Shown: positions 1-8,866, counted from the stretch's first letter. The stretch: 57,701 nucleotides of DNA from Alkalibacterium thalassium (GCF_900101165.1 NZ_FNFK01000010.1:1-57701); one strand, 5' to 3'. A program made the numbers and translations. Notes: generated by a model not told the origin, from the sequence alone.

Positions 1-89
1 AGAGAACGTTGTTCTCTGAAAACTAGATAGTTGTTCAACACATTTGCTTGCTTGAAACCTTCACCGAAAGTACCCTAACCTACGTTTGT
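1..89 (-). other. 23S-5S rRNA intergenic spacer (partial)
   Basis: Read on the minus strand, this stretch follows the 23S 3' end and carries the TATCTAGTTTTC block and the AGAGAACAACGTTCTCT inverted repeat typical of 23S-5S spacers in Bacilli. The 5S gene itself would lie beyond the left edge. Assigned from the position and the recognisable spacer motifs. Confidence 0.7.
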
Positions 90-628
<539 letters not shown>

Positions 629-718
629 TCCCCTTTTCAGAAATAGTATAGCAGATTATTAGTTTGGCAATCAAAGCGAATTGACTTATTCTACTCCATA
701 TTTAACTATGAATTCCCT

Positions 719-748
719 TTCACAAGACATGACTGATAATGGTATACT
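719..748 (+). promoter_or_regulatory. Promoter of the AEC permease gene
   Basis: TTCACA (719-724), an 18-base spacer and an extended -10 TGGTATACT (TATACT 743-748). Transcription would start near 755, only some 7 bases ahead of the AAAGGTGG ribosome site. This excludes the upstream TTG and ATG starts and supports the GTG start at 780. Confidence 0.55.
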
Positions 749-779
749 GTTGTTGCATATAGAAAGGTGGAGATTAACT

Positions 780-1691
780 GTGCTGGCAGTCCTTTTACAG
801 TCTTTTCAATTTTTACTGGTCATACTAGTGGCCTACTTATTCAAACAAGCTAAAATACTGAGATCAACTGACGGAGTAGCCCTGCAGAAAATCATACTTA
901 ACCTGACCCTTCCTGCGACGATTGTTGTCGGATTTAACGGGGTTTCAGTAGAACCTATTTTGTTTATCATGATCTCTCTCGGTCTCCTCACGAATATCGC
1001 TCTTGTCACCCTGGGTGGCTTTTTATGGCGTAATAAAGAAGCCCCACTTCAGTCCCTGATGATGTTCAGTCAGGCTGGATACAATATTGGCAACTTTACT
1101 ATCCCTTTTGTCCAGGGGTTTTTCCCGGCAGCCATTCCTTATATAGGTAGCTTTGACATGGGAAATGCACTCATGCTGTTCGGCGGATCCCCAATGATCG
1201 TCGATAAAATGACCGGACAGAATCACTCGAACGATGGTTATATCAGAAGGATCTTGAGGTTGTTCCGATCCCCTTCTTTCACTACTTATATTGTCATGTT
1301 TCTTCTTGCACTTATCGGTATTGTTCTGACAGAAGAAATGCTGTTAGTTTTCAGACTCTTTTCAAGCGGGAATGCTTTCTTGTCCATGTTCATGGTCGGC
1401 TTGTATCTAGAAATACGCATCGACTCAGTATCGTTCAAGCGAGTCAGACAGCTCCTGGCTACCCGGTATATTATCGGTAGCCTAGTCGCCGCTATATTTT
1501 TCCTGGTCCTACCACTGCCAGAATTGGTCCGTATCTCATTAGTACTCGTTGCCTTGGCACCGATCGGAACAGTTTCTACTATTAATATGATAATTTACGG
1601 CAATAAGCGGTCCTTAGCCAGTTTTCTGTCCTCAGTAAGCATCATCATCTCCTTAATTATGATGACCGGTGCTCTTCTGCTGATTATGTAA
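780..1691 (+). CDS. AEC family (auxin-efflux-carrier-like) permease
   Basis: A 303-residue protein with about ten hydrophobic segments. The N-terminal pattern (LVAYLFKQAKILRSTDGVAL, then LNLTLPATIVVGF) matches AEC transporters, which export or exchange malate, other organic acids or related anions; the substrate cannot be told from sequence. The mid-protein stretch FSQAGYNIGNFTIPFVQ carries the conserved N-x-G-x-F-x-x-P feature of the TM4/TM5 crossover region. Family members are normally 300-320 residues. The start is GTG at 780, with AGAAAGGTGG 9 bases upstream; a longer frame opening with TTG at 681 would begin ahead of the promoter. It stands alone: no partner gene or clear terminator follows. 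Confidence 0.8.
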   Translation: MLAVLLQSFQFLLVILVAYLFKQAKILRSTDGVALQKIILNLTLPATIVVGFNGVSVEPILFIMISLGLLTNIALVTLGGFLWRNKEAPLQSLMMFSQAGYNIGNFTIPFVQGFFPAAIPYIGSFDMGNALMLFGGSPMIVDKMTGQNHSNDGYIRRILRLFRSPSFTTYIVMFLLALIGIVLTEEMLLVFRLFSSGNAFLSMFMVGLYLEIRIDSVSFKRVRQLLATRYIIGSLVAAIFFLVLPLPELVRISLVLVALAPIGTVSTINMIIYGNKRSLASFLSSVSIIISLIMMTGALLLIM

Positions 1692-1982
1692 GTCCTGATC
1701 GGTACCGAAGTTGTTTTCACTTTGCTTTTTTTCTGTCAGATGAGGAAATTGGGAAGGGTTCATCCTTAGCGAACCCTGATGGCAATAGTTATGGATAAAA
1801 CTCGTTTCTTTGATAGCAATGTTTTGTGATCTTTACGCCCTGTTTTATTGAGGAAGTAAAGTTCCTTGATCCAACGGGGTATTTGCTTGTTCTGATTTGG
1901 AGTAGTTGGATACTTCCAGTGATTTGGGGGATTGGGAGATTTTTTTGGGGAAAAAGTGTCAGCTCGCTGGGTATGGAGGTGT
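1692..1982. other. Intergenic stretch left of the repeat array
   Basis: About 290 bases without a convincing gene. GCAATAGTT (1783-1791) is repeated inverted as AACTATTGC at 2209-2217, and TTATGGATAA near 1789 is repeated inverted as TTATCCATAA near 2300. The 52-bp array is thus bracketed by short inverted repeats, which could be remnants of a small mobile unit. Frames on the minus strand here run straight into the repeats and are not believable proteins. Confidence 0.4.
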
Positions 1983-2208
1983 CGAGTTGGACATAAGATC
2001 CGTTTTGCGACAAACTCGACACGCTTTCTACCTCCGAGTTGGGCATAAGATCCGTTTTGCAACCAACTCGACACGCTTTCTCCCTCCGAGTTGGACATAA
2101 GATCCATTTTGCGACCAACTCGACACGCTTTCTACCTCCGAGTTGGACATAAGATCCATTTTGCGACCAACTCGACACGCTTTCTCCCTCCGAGTTGGGC
2201 ATAAGATC
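1983..2208. repeat. Tandem array, 52-bp unit, about 4.4 copies
   Basis: Units begin with CGAGTTGG at 1983, 2035, 2087, 2139 and 2191, exactly 52 bases apart; the fifth is cut after about 18 bases. Each unit holds CGAGTTGG and CCAACTCG separated by about 20 bases, so each can fold as a hairpin, followed by a linker with ACACGCTTTCT. Copies differ at only a few positions (A/G after TTGG, CCG/CCA, TAC/TCC). Since 52 is not a multiple of three, the array does not encode a protein repeat. Spacer parts are as conserved as the arms, so this is not a CRISPR array. Confidence 0.9.
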
Positions 2209-2466
2209 CAACTATTGCTTTCGTCACAAACAGAATCTTTAATTGGATGGCAGCTGTCAGCATGACAGCTACCTAATGAAAGTTAGAACACAAAAGTTAT
2301 CCATAAGCAGAAACTTTCCCGAGCTTCTTTTCTGCAACAAAAAAAGCAATGAGGTGCCATTAAATATGGAACAAACTTCACTGCTTTAGCGTATTTAAAT
2401 TGGTATCTATCAATTCCCAGGTCAGTTAAACGATTCTGTGTACATGAACATTTCTGTGATGCCTTT

Positions 2467-2643
2467 TTAGTAATCTTCAGGCATTATCATGGCCAAAATG
2501 ATGTACAGAAGCAGGTTTGATGGAAGGATCAGGAAAATCAGTCTGACAGCCAGTGACGAAATACCGAAAAACTCTGCAATTCCTCCACATACGCCTGAAA
2601 TAACTCGATCATCTGAAGATTTTCTTAATTTATTGCCGTTCAT
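2467..2643 (-). CDS. PspC domain small membrane protein
   Basis: A 58-residue protein: a basic start (MNGNKLRKSSDDR), the PspC signature VISGVCGGIAEFFGIS at residues 14-29, then one membrane segment (RLIFLILPSNLLLYIILAMI) and a short acidic end. PspC-domain proteins are membrane partners in envelope-stress responses (phage-shock or LiaR-type systems); many Firmicutes have such one-domain forms. The start is secure: GAGGAGGAAT sits 5-10 bases ahead of ATG 2643. No pspA or lia genes are nearby, so its partner is unknown. The opposite-strand frame at 2489-2701 is its shadow. Confidence 0.85.
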   Translation of the reverse strand: MNGNKLRKSSDDRVISGVCGGIAEFFGISSLAVRLIFLILPSNLLLYIILAMIMPEDY

Positions 2644-2723
2644 AGTCTATTCCTCCTCAATTAATTATCTCTTCTTTCACTTTACTCCAATAAATCAGTA
2701 ATCTCAAGCATGAGCATAATTCT

Positions 2724-3629
2724 TCACAAGTATTTTTTCCTTCTCAGATAAATTGCCACTGCTGCTCCAAGAAGGACTGATATCAGGATAACAACAATCG
2801 TTCCAAATGGGGACTGCCGGCCGACCAATCCCCCGGTATTCATCCCGAACAAGCTGAAAATAAGGGTCGGAATGGATATGACCAGGGCGATTGATTCAAG
2901 AAATTCCATGATGCTGTTCAATCGGTTATCGATGCTGTCCGAGAGAAGTCCACTTGTGGATTCAATCAGTTCTTTATATAGCTGACTGTTGAAGAGACTT
3001 TTACGTATAAGGAGTCTCACGTTTTCTCTCTCTTGGTGAGTACATGTTCTCTCTATCGTTGAATCTGATAACCACTGATGAAAGGTTTCACCATAATCTT
3101 CAAGCCGTTTAGAAAAGATAACCATTTCCTGTTCGATATCAGCCAGACTCAACAGCACTTCTCTATTGGCTTTTTCTACAGTTTCCGACTTCGCCTCACG
3201 GATGTTCTGGCTTAATCGGTCCATTCGATTGTCCACCGCAATATACATACTGACTATCAGATCCATCATTACCTGATGAGGCGATCGGTCTGAATTGAGC
3301 TTATCAAGCAACCCTTCGTCTGAATACCCGTTCAGTACGACTAAAACAGATGCCATTGAAAAAATGAACGTAAGTGTTGTGGATGTATCTGCAAGATGAT
3401 TACTTTCCAGATCGTTAAAAACAGGGAGGTGCAGTACAGACACACGTTGCCCGTAATGATCCTTCAGGCAACTATAGTAGGACACTGTCCTATCTTCCAA
3501 GAGAGAGGAAATATCCAAATCTGCTGAAAATTTATCGGTCTCTTTTTTCACATCGTCTCTTACAGGATCAGTTACCAGCACCCATTCAGTAATAGAGTCC
3601 GTCCTTTCCGTATTCCCTTTACTGATCAT
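2724..3629 (-). CDS. CorA family divalent-cation transporter
   Basis: A 301-residue protein with the two-part build of CorA: a large soluble N-terminal domain (about 1-235) ending in a long helix, then two membrane helices near residues 240-262 and 272-292. The GMN signature that closes the first helix and forms the pore entrance is present as FGMNTGG. It is followed by a non-standard loop (GLVGRQSP) and a basic tail RRKKYL. CorA proteins form pentamers passing Mg2+, or in some branches Co2+, Ni2+ or Zn2+. The sequence is divergent from the housekeeping Mg2+ channels, so the ion is not certain. It is a single gene, transcribed toward the pspC-type gene. Confidence 0.82.
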   Translation of the reverse strand: MISKGNTERTDSITEWVLVTDPVRDDVKKETDKFSADLDISSLLEDRTVSYYSCLKDHYGQRVSVLHLPVFNDLESNHLADTSTTLTFIFSMASVLVVLNGYSDEGLLDKLNSDRSPHQVMMDLIVSMYIAVDNRMDRLSQNIREAKSETVEKANREVLLSLADIEQEMVIFSKRLEDYGETFHQWLSDSTIERTCTHQERENVRLLIRKSLFNSQLYKELIESTSGLLSDSIDNRLNSIMEFLESIALVISIPTLIFSLFGMNTGGLVGRQSPFGTIVVILISVLLGAAVAIYLRRKKYL

Positions 3630-3817
3630 GTCACACCTGCTTCCTCAATTGTCCTAAGTCAATCATACTCTAAATTGACTTTAATCTCTATTAACGACCG
3701 TTGACTATTTTAGTGTTCCCTACTGAAAATATATGACGAATAGTGTACACTTTGAGTATTACATAAAGATAGACTGGAAGAAAGAGAGGACAGCTGTCTC
3801 AAACAGCTCAACTGATT

Positions 3818-4540
3818 ATGTGGATACCTTTAATTTTGGCTGTCAGCTTCGTGCTGATTCATTTCTTATCTATATACATATCATTACCGAAAGCTTTATT
3901 AAGACGATTCATTTCGTTTTCTGCTGGTGTGGGAATCGCCTATGTCTTTATCCACCTGTGGCCCCAAGTTGCACACACCCAGGAACTGGCTGAACAGGAA
4001 ATACGCTGGCTGGAAGGACACATGCTGCACTATGCCTTATATATCATTGCCTTGCTTGGTCTAACCGTTTTTTATGCGATGGACCGTCTGATTGCACGCG
4101 CTTATGAAACTAAAGAGCAGACCAATCCCAACTTGATTGAATCCCGCCTGTTCTGGGCCCACATTGCCTTCTTTTCTTTATACAATACCATGATCGGCTA
4201 CCTTCTGACAGAAAGGCGAGAACCGGATGCCACATTAGTTGTATTCTTTATTGCTTTTGCTCTTCATTTTGTGACGAATGACTGGGGGCTCAGACATCAC
4301 CATGAATCTGTATATGATCAGTACGGTCGGTATATTCTTTCCCTGGCTATTATTGTCGGGTTCGGAATCGGGGTATTTTCTGATTTTCCAGAGTATATAT
4401 TTGGAAGTGTTGAAGCTTTTGTAGCGGGCGCGATGACACTGAATGTCATTAAGCATGAGCTTCCGTCTGAAAGAGAAGGAAATCTAGAAGGCTTTCTGAC
4501 GGGGGTAATTTCAGCCGGTTTCCTGTTTATATTCATATAA
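3818..4540 (+). CDS. ZIP-like polytopic membrane protein
   Basis: 240 residues with about seven or eight membrane segments. The N-terminal pattern (RFISFSAGVGIAYVFIHLWP) and the late pattern EAFVAGAMTLNVIKHELPSE resemble the ZIP metal-transporter fold, where SAG...H and H-E segments line the pathway. The usual His-rich loop is only hinted at (RHHHES near residue 155). I therefore call it ZIP-like and do not assign a metal. The start is uncertain: ATG 3818 lacks a close ribosome site, while AGAGAGGA at 3783-3790 would serve an in-frame CTG at 3794. It is convergent with the HAD gene, with a shared terminator between. Confidence 0.6.
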   Translation: MWIPLILAVSFVLIHFLSIYISLPKALLRRFISFSAGVGIAYVFIHLWPQVAHTQELAEQEIRWLEGHMLHYALYIIALLGLTVFYAMDRLIARAYETKEQTNPNLIESRLFWAHIAFFSLYNTMIGYLLTERREPDATLVVFFIAFALHFVTNDWGLRHHHESVYDQYGRYILSLAIIVGFGIGVFSDFPEYIFGSVEAFVAGAMTLNVIKHELPSEREGNLEGFLTGVISAGFLFIFI

Positions 4541-4586
4541 AAGAAGTGATGCGGCCGTCTGAAAGAGACCGGGCATCACTTCTTTT
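4539..4586. terminator. Bidirectional intrinsic terminator
   Basis: AAAAGAAGTGATGC and GCATCACTTCTTTTA form a 13-14 bp stem around a 20-base loop. A-rich on the left and T-rich on the right, it can stop both the ZIP-like gene and the riboflavin operon. Confidence 0.9.
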
Positions 4587-4587
4587 A

Positions 4588-5253
4588 TTATAAATAGTTT
4601 CTAAGTTCCCCTATATAGGAGATGAGCAGATCTGCTCCTTCGAGTTCCTCACGTTTTCCGAAGCCATAGGTGCATCCTATAGCGTAGACTCCTTCAAGTT
4701 CAGCTGTTTCGATATCCTGGAATCGGTCGCCTATCACAACAATATCTCCTTCAAAGTCCTGTTTTAGCAGTTTAACGATATCTTTCTTTGATTTCCTGAA
4801 GTTGAACTGTTCCGTACAGTACAGTCTCTTAAAATAGTCATTCAGTCCAAACTGTTGGGCATGCATCTCCATGTAACTGATTGAGCAGTTGCTTAAGAAA
4901 ATCAGGGTATATCCCTGATCTTTGAGATACTGAAGAGTGTCAACTGCGCCTGCATACCACCGGGCTTCATTTCTCTGAATCATTTCAAGCATCGTTTTAC
5001 CGATAAGTCCAGATGCATCCTGACGAAATTCCGGATCGAGGTCGGGCATGAACAGCTCCCACATTTCCTGCTTGCTGTAGCCCAGCCATTGGGTAATTTC
5101 TTCATCTGACCAGTTTTTTTCTTCTGCTTTGTTATTCTTCACAAGATACTTGTATGCGCGTTTAAACGCGGGAATGTATATTTTACTGCTGTCATGAAGC
5201 GTACCGTCATAATCAAAAATGATTGTTCTGACGTGACTCAATTCATTCTTCAT
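4588..5253 (-). CDS. HAD-superfamily phosphatase in the riboflavin operon
   Basis: 221 residues with all HAD motifs: [10 protein letters not shown] (nucleophile and acid Asp pair, near residue 14), II LSNCS (near 118), III Lys in FRKSKKD, and [11 protein letters not shown] (paired Asp). A helical cap lies between motifs I and II, as in phosphoglycolate-phosphatase-like (subfamily IA) enzymes. Its ATG overlaps the ribH stop by four bases, so it is translated as the last gene of the rib operon. That position suggests it may dephosphorylate 5-amino-6-(5-phospho-ribitylamino)uracil, a step for which riboflavin operons usually lack a dedicated gene. That role is inference; a general phosphatase is the alternative. 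Confidence 0.85.
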   Translation of the reverse strand: MKNELSHVRTIIFDYDGTLHDSSKIYIPAFKRAYKYLVKNNKAEEKNWSDEEITQWLGYSKQEMWELFMPDLDPEFRQDASGLIGKTMLEMIQRNEARWYAGAVDTLQYLKDQGYTLIFLSNCSISYMEMHAQQFGLNDYFKRLYCTEQFNFRKSKKDIVKLLKQDFEGDIVVIGDRFQDIETAELEGVYAIGCTYGFGKREELEGADLLISYIGELRNYL

Positions 5254-5714
5254 TTCAATTTTTTCATGAGGTTGGCCATTTCGATTGCTCCAACGGCTAC
5301 TTCTCCACCCTTGTTACCAGCTTTTGTTCCGGCACGTTCAATAGCCTGTTCGATCGTATCGACTGTCAGCACGCCGAACATGACAGGTACACCTGTCATG
5401 TCTGATGCTGAAGCCACTCCCTTGGATACTTCTCCACAGACATGGTCGTAGTGAGAGGTTGCACCTCTGATCACTGCACCAAGAGTAACCACTGCATCAT
5501 ACTTTCCGGATGCCGCCATTGTTTTCGCTACTAATGGGATTTCATATGCTCCAGGTACCCAGGCAACGTCGATATCCGACTCTTCCATTCCGTGTCTGAC
5601 TAATGCATCTACAGCCCCATCAAGCAGTCTTGACCCGATAAAGTCATTGAAGCGTCCCACGACGATTCCCATTTTTAAATCCTGTGCAATTAACTGTCCT
5701 TCAATCTTATTCAT
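5250..5714 (-). CDS. ribH: 6,7-dimethyl-8-ribityllumazine synthase
   Basis: 154 residues, the normal size for the lumazine synthase subunit. It joins 5-amino-6-ribitylaminouracil with 3,4-dihydroxy-2-butanone 4-phosphate, the step before riboflavin. Recognisable motifs: [15 protein letters not shown] at the start, [26 protein letters not shown] with the catalytic His of the SHYDH loop near residue 88, and the C-terminal [14 protein letters not shown] (usually NKG...A..A...M; here GNKGGEVA). These subunits assemble into pentamers or 60-mer shells that can enclose the riboflavin synthase made from ribE in this operon. It starts 25 bases after ribAB. Confidence 0.97.
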   Translation of the reverse strand: MNKIEGQLIAQDLKMGIVVGRFNDFIGSRLLDGAVDALVRHGMEESDIDVAWVPGAYEIPLVAKTMAASGKYDAVVTLGAVIRGATSHYDHVCGEVSKGVASASDMTGVPVMFGVLTVDTIEQAIERAGTKAGNKGGEVAVGAIEMANLMKKLK

Positions 5715-5739
5715 AATTCTGTTCCTCCAGATTCATTTT

Positions 5740-6933
5740 TTAATATTCTAAATAGTGTCCCATTTTTTCTTTTTTCGTGCGCAGATACTCCTTGTCTTCA
5801 TCGAAGGGCGTCATCTGTATCGGTACCCGCTTTTCGACTTTCAGCCCGTACTGATCCAGACTTGATATCTTGAGGGGATTGTTGGTCATCAGATTAAGTC
5901 TGCTGACACCAAGATCATCAAATATCTGCTTGCATTCGTAGTACTCCCTGGCATCTATCGGGAAGCCTAGCAGAACATTGGCCTGAATGGTATCGTGCCC
6001 CTGATCCTGCAGCGCATATGCTTTGATCTTGTTGACCAGTCCGATTCCGCGGCCTTCCTGTCTCATGTATAGAAGCACGCCTCTGCCTTCTTCTGCAATT
6101 TTTTCCATGGCAGAATCGAGCTGCTGACCGCAGTCACACTTTTTAGATCCGAACACATCCCCAGTTAGACATTCCGAATGGATGCGACAGAGAACAGGTT
6201 CCCCATCTGATATATCTCCTTTGACAAGCGCGACATGATGTTCACCGGTAAATTTATGTTCATACACATAAATATCGAATTCACCGAATTTTGTCGGCAG
6301 CTTGGCTTTTGATTCCCGGAAAATAACCTGTTCATTGGCTTTCCGGTATTCGATCAGTTCACTGATCGTTGCCATTTTCATATCGTGTTCTTCTGCAAAA
6401 GCCACAAGATCATCACGTCTGGCCATGCTCCCGTCATCATTCATGATTTCACAGCACAAGCCGACCGGTTTCAGACCGGCGAGTCTCATCAGATCTACAG
6501 TGGCTTCCGTATGGCCATTTCTTGCCAGCACACCCCCGTCAACCGCTTCAAGTGGAAACATATGACCAGGACGTTTAAAATCTTCCGGACGGCTGTCATC
6601 ATCCACTGTCTTCATAGCGGTCAGTGAGCGCTCGCCAGCTGATATTCCTGTAGTGGTATCTATATGATCGATGGAGACTGTAAAGGCTGTCGTGTGATCA
6701 TCCGTATTGTACAGACTCATTTGAGACAGGCCCAGTTTCTTCGTATAGTCCTTAGTCATAGGCATACAGATAAGCCCCCTGGCATACTTGGCCATAAAGT
6801 TGACATTTTCAGCTGTCGCGAATTCTGCTGCACAGACGATGTCTCCCTCGTTTTCTCTGTCTTCATCATCTACGATAATGACATTTTTCCCCTGTTTCAG
6901 ATCTTCCAGTAATTCTTCAATTTTATTGAACAT
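5740..6933 (-). CDS. ribAB: Bifunctional DHBP synthase / GTP cyclohydrolase II
   Basis: 397 residues with two fused enzymes. The N-terminal half (about 1-200) is 3,4-dihydroxy-2-butanone-4-phosphate synthase: DDEDRENEGD, and RPGHMFPLEA with RNGHTEATVDL. The C-terminal half (about 205-397) is GTP cyclohydrolase II: RIHSECLTGDVFGSKKCDCG, whose three cysteines bind Zn2+ and whose H and E lie near the site, then YMRQEGRGIGL with the catalytic Arg. It supplies both branches of riboflavin synthesis, as in Bacillus subtilis ribA. It lies 24 bases after ribE and ahead of ribH, in the usual operon order. Confidence 0.97.
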   Translation of the reverse strand: MFNKIEELLEDLKQGKNVIIVDDEDRENEGDIVCAAEFATAENVNFMAKYARGLICMPMTKDYTKKLGLSQMSLYNTDDHTTAFTVSIDHIDTTTGISAGERSLTAMKTVDDDSRPEDFKRPGHMFPLEAVDGGVLARNGHTEATVDLMRLAGLKPVGLCCEIMNDDGSMARRDDLVAFAEEHDMKMATISELIEYRKANEQVIFRESKAKLPTKFGEFDIYVYEHKFTGEHHVALVKGDISDGEPVLCRIHSECLTGDVFGSKKCDCGQQLDSAMEKIAEEGRGVLLYMRQEGRGIGLVNKIKAYALQDQGHDTIQANVLLGFPIDAREYYECKQIFDDLGVSRLNLMTNNPLKISSLDQYGLKVEKRVPIQMTPFDEDKEYLRTKKEKMGHYLEY

Positions 6934-6957
6934 GCCCTCACTCCTGTTTCTTTCTAT

Positions 6958-7608
6958 CTATAAAAACCCGTTAGTCTGCAGAAAGTCTTCGCTCAGTTTT
7001 AACTTCGTCTCGCTCTTTGGAGCCAGGCCCATCAGCTTTTCTACATATTTTCCGATCATGTCGCATTCAAGATTGACCTTGTCGCCGATTGAATGGCTCA
7101 GCAATGTGGTTTGCTCAGACGTATGTGGGATGATCGATACTTGAAAGTCATTATCTGATACAGCTGCGACCGTCAGACTGATGCCGTCGATTGCTATGGA
7201 TCCCTTTTCGATAATGTATTTCAGCAGGTTCCTGGAGGCACCGACTGTGACCCAGACCGCATTATCGTCTTTTCTGAAATGAGTAATGACTCCTGTTCCG
7301 TCGATGTGTCCGCTGACCATATGGCCACCTAGTCTGGTCTGAAGCGTCAGCGCACGCTCAAGATTGATGCGGCTACCGGAAGTCAGCGTTCCTAATGTTG
7401 TTCTGTCAAGTGTTTCTGACATGACATCAGCTGTGAAAAATGTTTTTTCGAAAGTTGTGATCGTCAGACACACGCCATTAGTCAATATACTGTCTCCTAT
7501 GGCTGCATCTTCCAGAACTTTCTCTGCTTTAATAGTCAATTCGCTTGATTTAGCACCTTTTTTTATGGCTTTGATTACTCCTATTTCTTCAACAATTCCT
7601 GTAAACAT
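6958..7608 (-). CDS. ribE: Riboflavin synthase, alpha chain
   Basis: 216 residues made of two similar lumazine-binding barrels (about 1-95 and 96-190). The N-terminal MFTGIVEEIG is diagnostic, and the repeat motifs are GDSILTNGVCLTI in barrel one and GSIAIDGISLTV in barrel two. The enzyme dismutates two 6,7-dimethyl-8-ribityllumazine molecules to riboflavin and a pyrimidine that is recycled. A C-terminal helix for trimer formation is present. The ATG directly abuts the ribD stop (TAAATG), so translation is coupled. In B. subtilis nomenclature this is ribE (ribB); in E. coli it is ribC. Confidence 0.96.
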   Translation of the reverse strand: MFTGIVEEIGVIKAIKKGAKSSELTIKAEKVLEDAAIGDSILTNGVCLTITTFEKTFFTADVMSETLDRTTLGTLTSGSRINLERALTLQTRLGGHMVSGHIDGTGVITHFRKDDNAVWVTVGASRNLLKYIIEKGSIAIDGISLTVAAVSDNDFQVSIIPHTSEQTTLLSHSIGDKVNLECDMIGKYVEKLMGLAPKSETKLKLSEDFLQTNGFL

Positions 7609-8712
7609 TTAATTTTCACTCCTATCTATATAAGCTTCAATATGCAAATCGTCTTCAATCCTAGTTGTTTCAACTGATTTCACTTTGTAGGCATCGGTCA
7701 CGTGCTGGACCCCATGTCCCATGACTGGAGATATCGCTTCTGCTCCACCAAGGAGCTTAGGTGCAATGTAAACGGAAAGTTTGTGTACAATTCCAGCTTT
7801 CAACGCAGCTCCATTGAGGGTTCCTCCCCCTTCAAGCAGAAGGCTGTCTACGCCATATTCCCCGATGATGCGCATGGCTTCGTCCAGATCGACATGTCCG
7901 TCAGATTCCTTGACAATCTTAACCATCACACCTCTTTTTTCAAGTGCCTCTTTTTTTGCCGAAGGTGCTTGATCAGTCGTCAGTATCAATGTCTCCGCTT
8001 TATTCTGCTCAGTCAGGACTCTTGCGTCCATAGGGATTTTCAATTGACTGTCCATAACAATACGCACTGGCTGAGGTAGTCCATCAACCCGACAGGTCAA
8101 TCGGGGATCATCCTTCAAGATCGTTCCTATTCCAACCATTATCCCGCTGAGCTGCCCTCTTAAATGATGCGCATGATTTCTTGATGCAACCGATGAGATC
8201 CATTTCGACTCTCCAGTTTCCGTAGCTATTTTTCCATCAAGTGTCATTGCGTATTTCATTACGACAAAGGGACTTCTAGTAGTAATAAAATAGTTGAACA
8301 CTTCGTTCAACTTTCTACTTTCTTCCTCAAGAACGCCTGTCACCACTTCAATTCCTGCATTTCTTATACGCTCAATGCCGCTTCCAGAAACGACCGGGTT
8401 CGGATCGAGCGCGGCTACAACTACTCTCTTCAGCTTTTTGTCGATAATCAGATCCGAACATGGCGGCGTGCGGCCATAATGAGAACACGGTTCAAGCGTG
8501 ACATATATCGTTGCCCCTTCTACTGGTTCATCCGCAGAGTTGATCGCATTGACTTCTGCATGCGGTTCTCCAGCCTGATGATGATACCCTTCGCCGATGA
8601 TTCGCCCGTCTTTTACTATGACAGCCCCTACCATAGGATTAGGAGAAGTATGCCCCTTCGCTTGCGCTGCTAAATATAATGCCCTTTTCATATAGCTTTC
8701 GTCCGTTGTCAC
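7609..8712 (-). CDS. ribD: Riboflavin-specific deaminase/reductase
   Basis: 367 residues with two domains. Residues 1-145 are a cytidine-deaminase-fold domain with the Zn2+ motifs HAEV (His ligand plus catalytic Glu) and PCSHYGRTPPC. Residues 150-360 are the DHFR-like NADPH reductase: KYAMTLDGKIATETGESKWI and LLLEGGGTLNGAAL. It deaminates and reduces the product of GTP cyclohydrolase II. The start is GTG at 8712, with GAGGTG 6-7 bases upstream. It is the first gene of the operon, behind an FMN riboswitch and two terminators, so its expression should fall when FMN is plentiful. Confidence 0.97.
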   Translation of the reverse strand: MTTDESYMKRALYLAAQAKGHTSPNPMVGAVIVKDGRIIGEGYHHQAGEPHAEVNAINSADEPVEGATIYVTLEPCSHYGRTPPCSDLIIDKKLKRVVVAALDPNPVVSGSGIERIRNAGIEVVTGVLEEESRKLNEVFNYFITTRSPFVVMKYAMTLDGKIATETGESKWISSVASRNHAHHLRGQLSGIMVGIGTILKDDPRLTCRVDGLPQPVRIVMDSQLKIPMDARVLTEQNKAETLILTTDQAPSAKKEALEKRGVMVKIVKESDGHVDLDEAMRIIGEYGVDSLLLEGGGTLNGAALKAGIVHKLSVYIAPKLLGGAEAISPVMGHGVQHVTDAYKVKSVETTRIEDDLHIEAYIDRSEN

Positions 8713-8726
8713 TTTTTCACCTCATT

Positions 8727-8759
8727 AAAAAACCCCGAATCAATTAAGATTCAGGGCTT
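8727..8759 (-). terminator. Second terminator of the rib leader
   Basis: On the minus strand CAAG-CCCTGAATC, a loop TTAATT, GATTCGGGG and a T6 run form an intrinsic terminator ending 15 bases before the ribD start codon. It opens with the same CAAGCCCTG as the terminator at 8834-8866, as if duplicated. Confidence 0.88.
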
Positions 8760-8833
8760 GAAAAAATTTGATCAGTTATACACATGGTAGTCACAGAGAA
8801 TCGCCAGTCAAACTGGACGGCTGGACCTACATA

Positions 8834-8866
8834 AGAAAAACCCTGGAATAAACTATTCCAGGGCTT
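8834..8866 (-). terminator. First terminator of the rib leader
   Basis: On the minus strand CAAG-CCCTGGAATA, loop GTT, TATTCCAGGG and a TTTTTC tail: a perfect 10-bp stem 72 bases downstream of the FMN aptamer. This is the expected OFF structure of the riboswitch; a second terminator follows at 8727-8759. Confidence 0.88.

Noticed and set aside
1983-2208. CRISPR array
   Set aside because: Linkers between the hairpins are the same in every unit and the period is only 52 bases; no cas genes in the window.
1766-2211. Two long overlapping minus-strand frames (113 and 140 codons) with internal peptide repeats
   Set aside because: They are the 52-bp DNA repeat read in changing frames (52 is not a multiple of 3); no ribosome site and no family.
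2489-2701. 70-codon plus-strand frame
   Set aside because: It is the complement of the PspC gene, which has the ribosome site and domain signature.
3733-3993. 86-codon frame overlapping the ZIP-like gene start
   Set aside because: Out of frame with the membrane protein and without recognisable domain or ribosome site.
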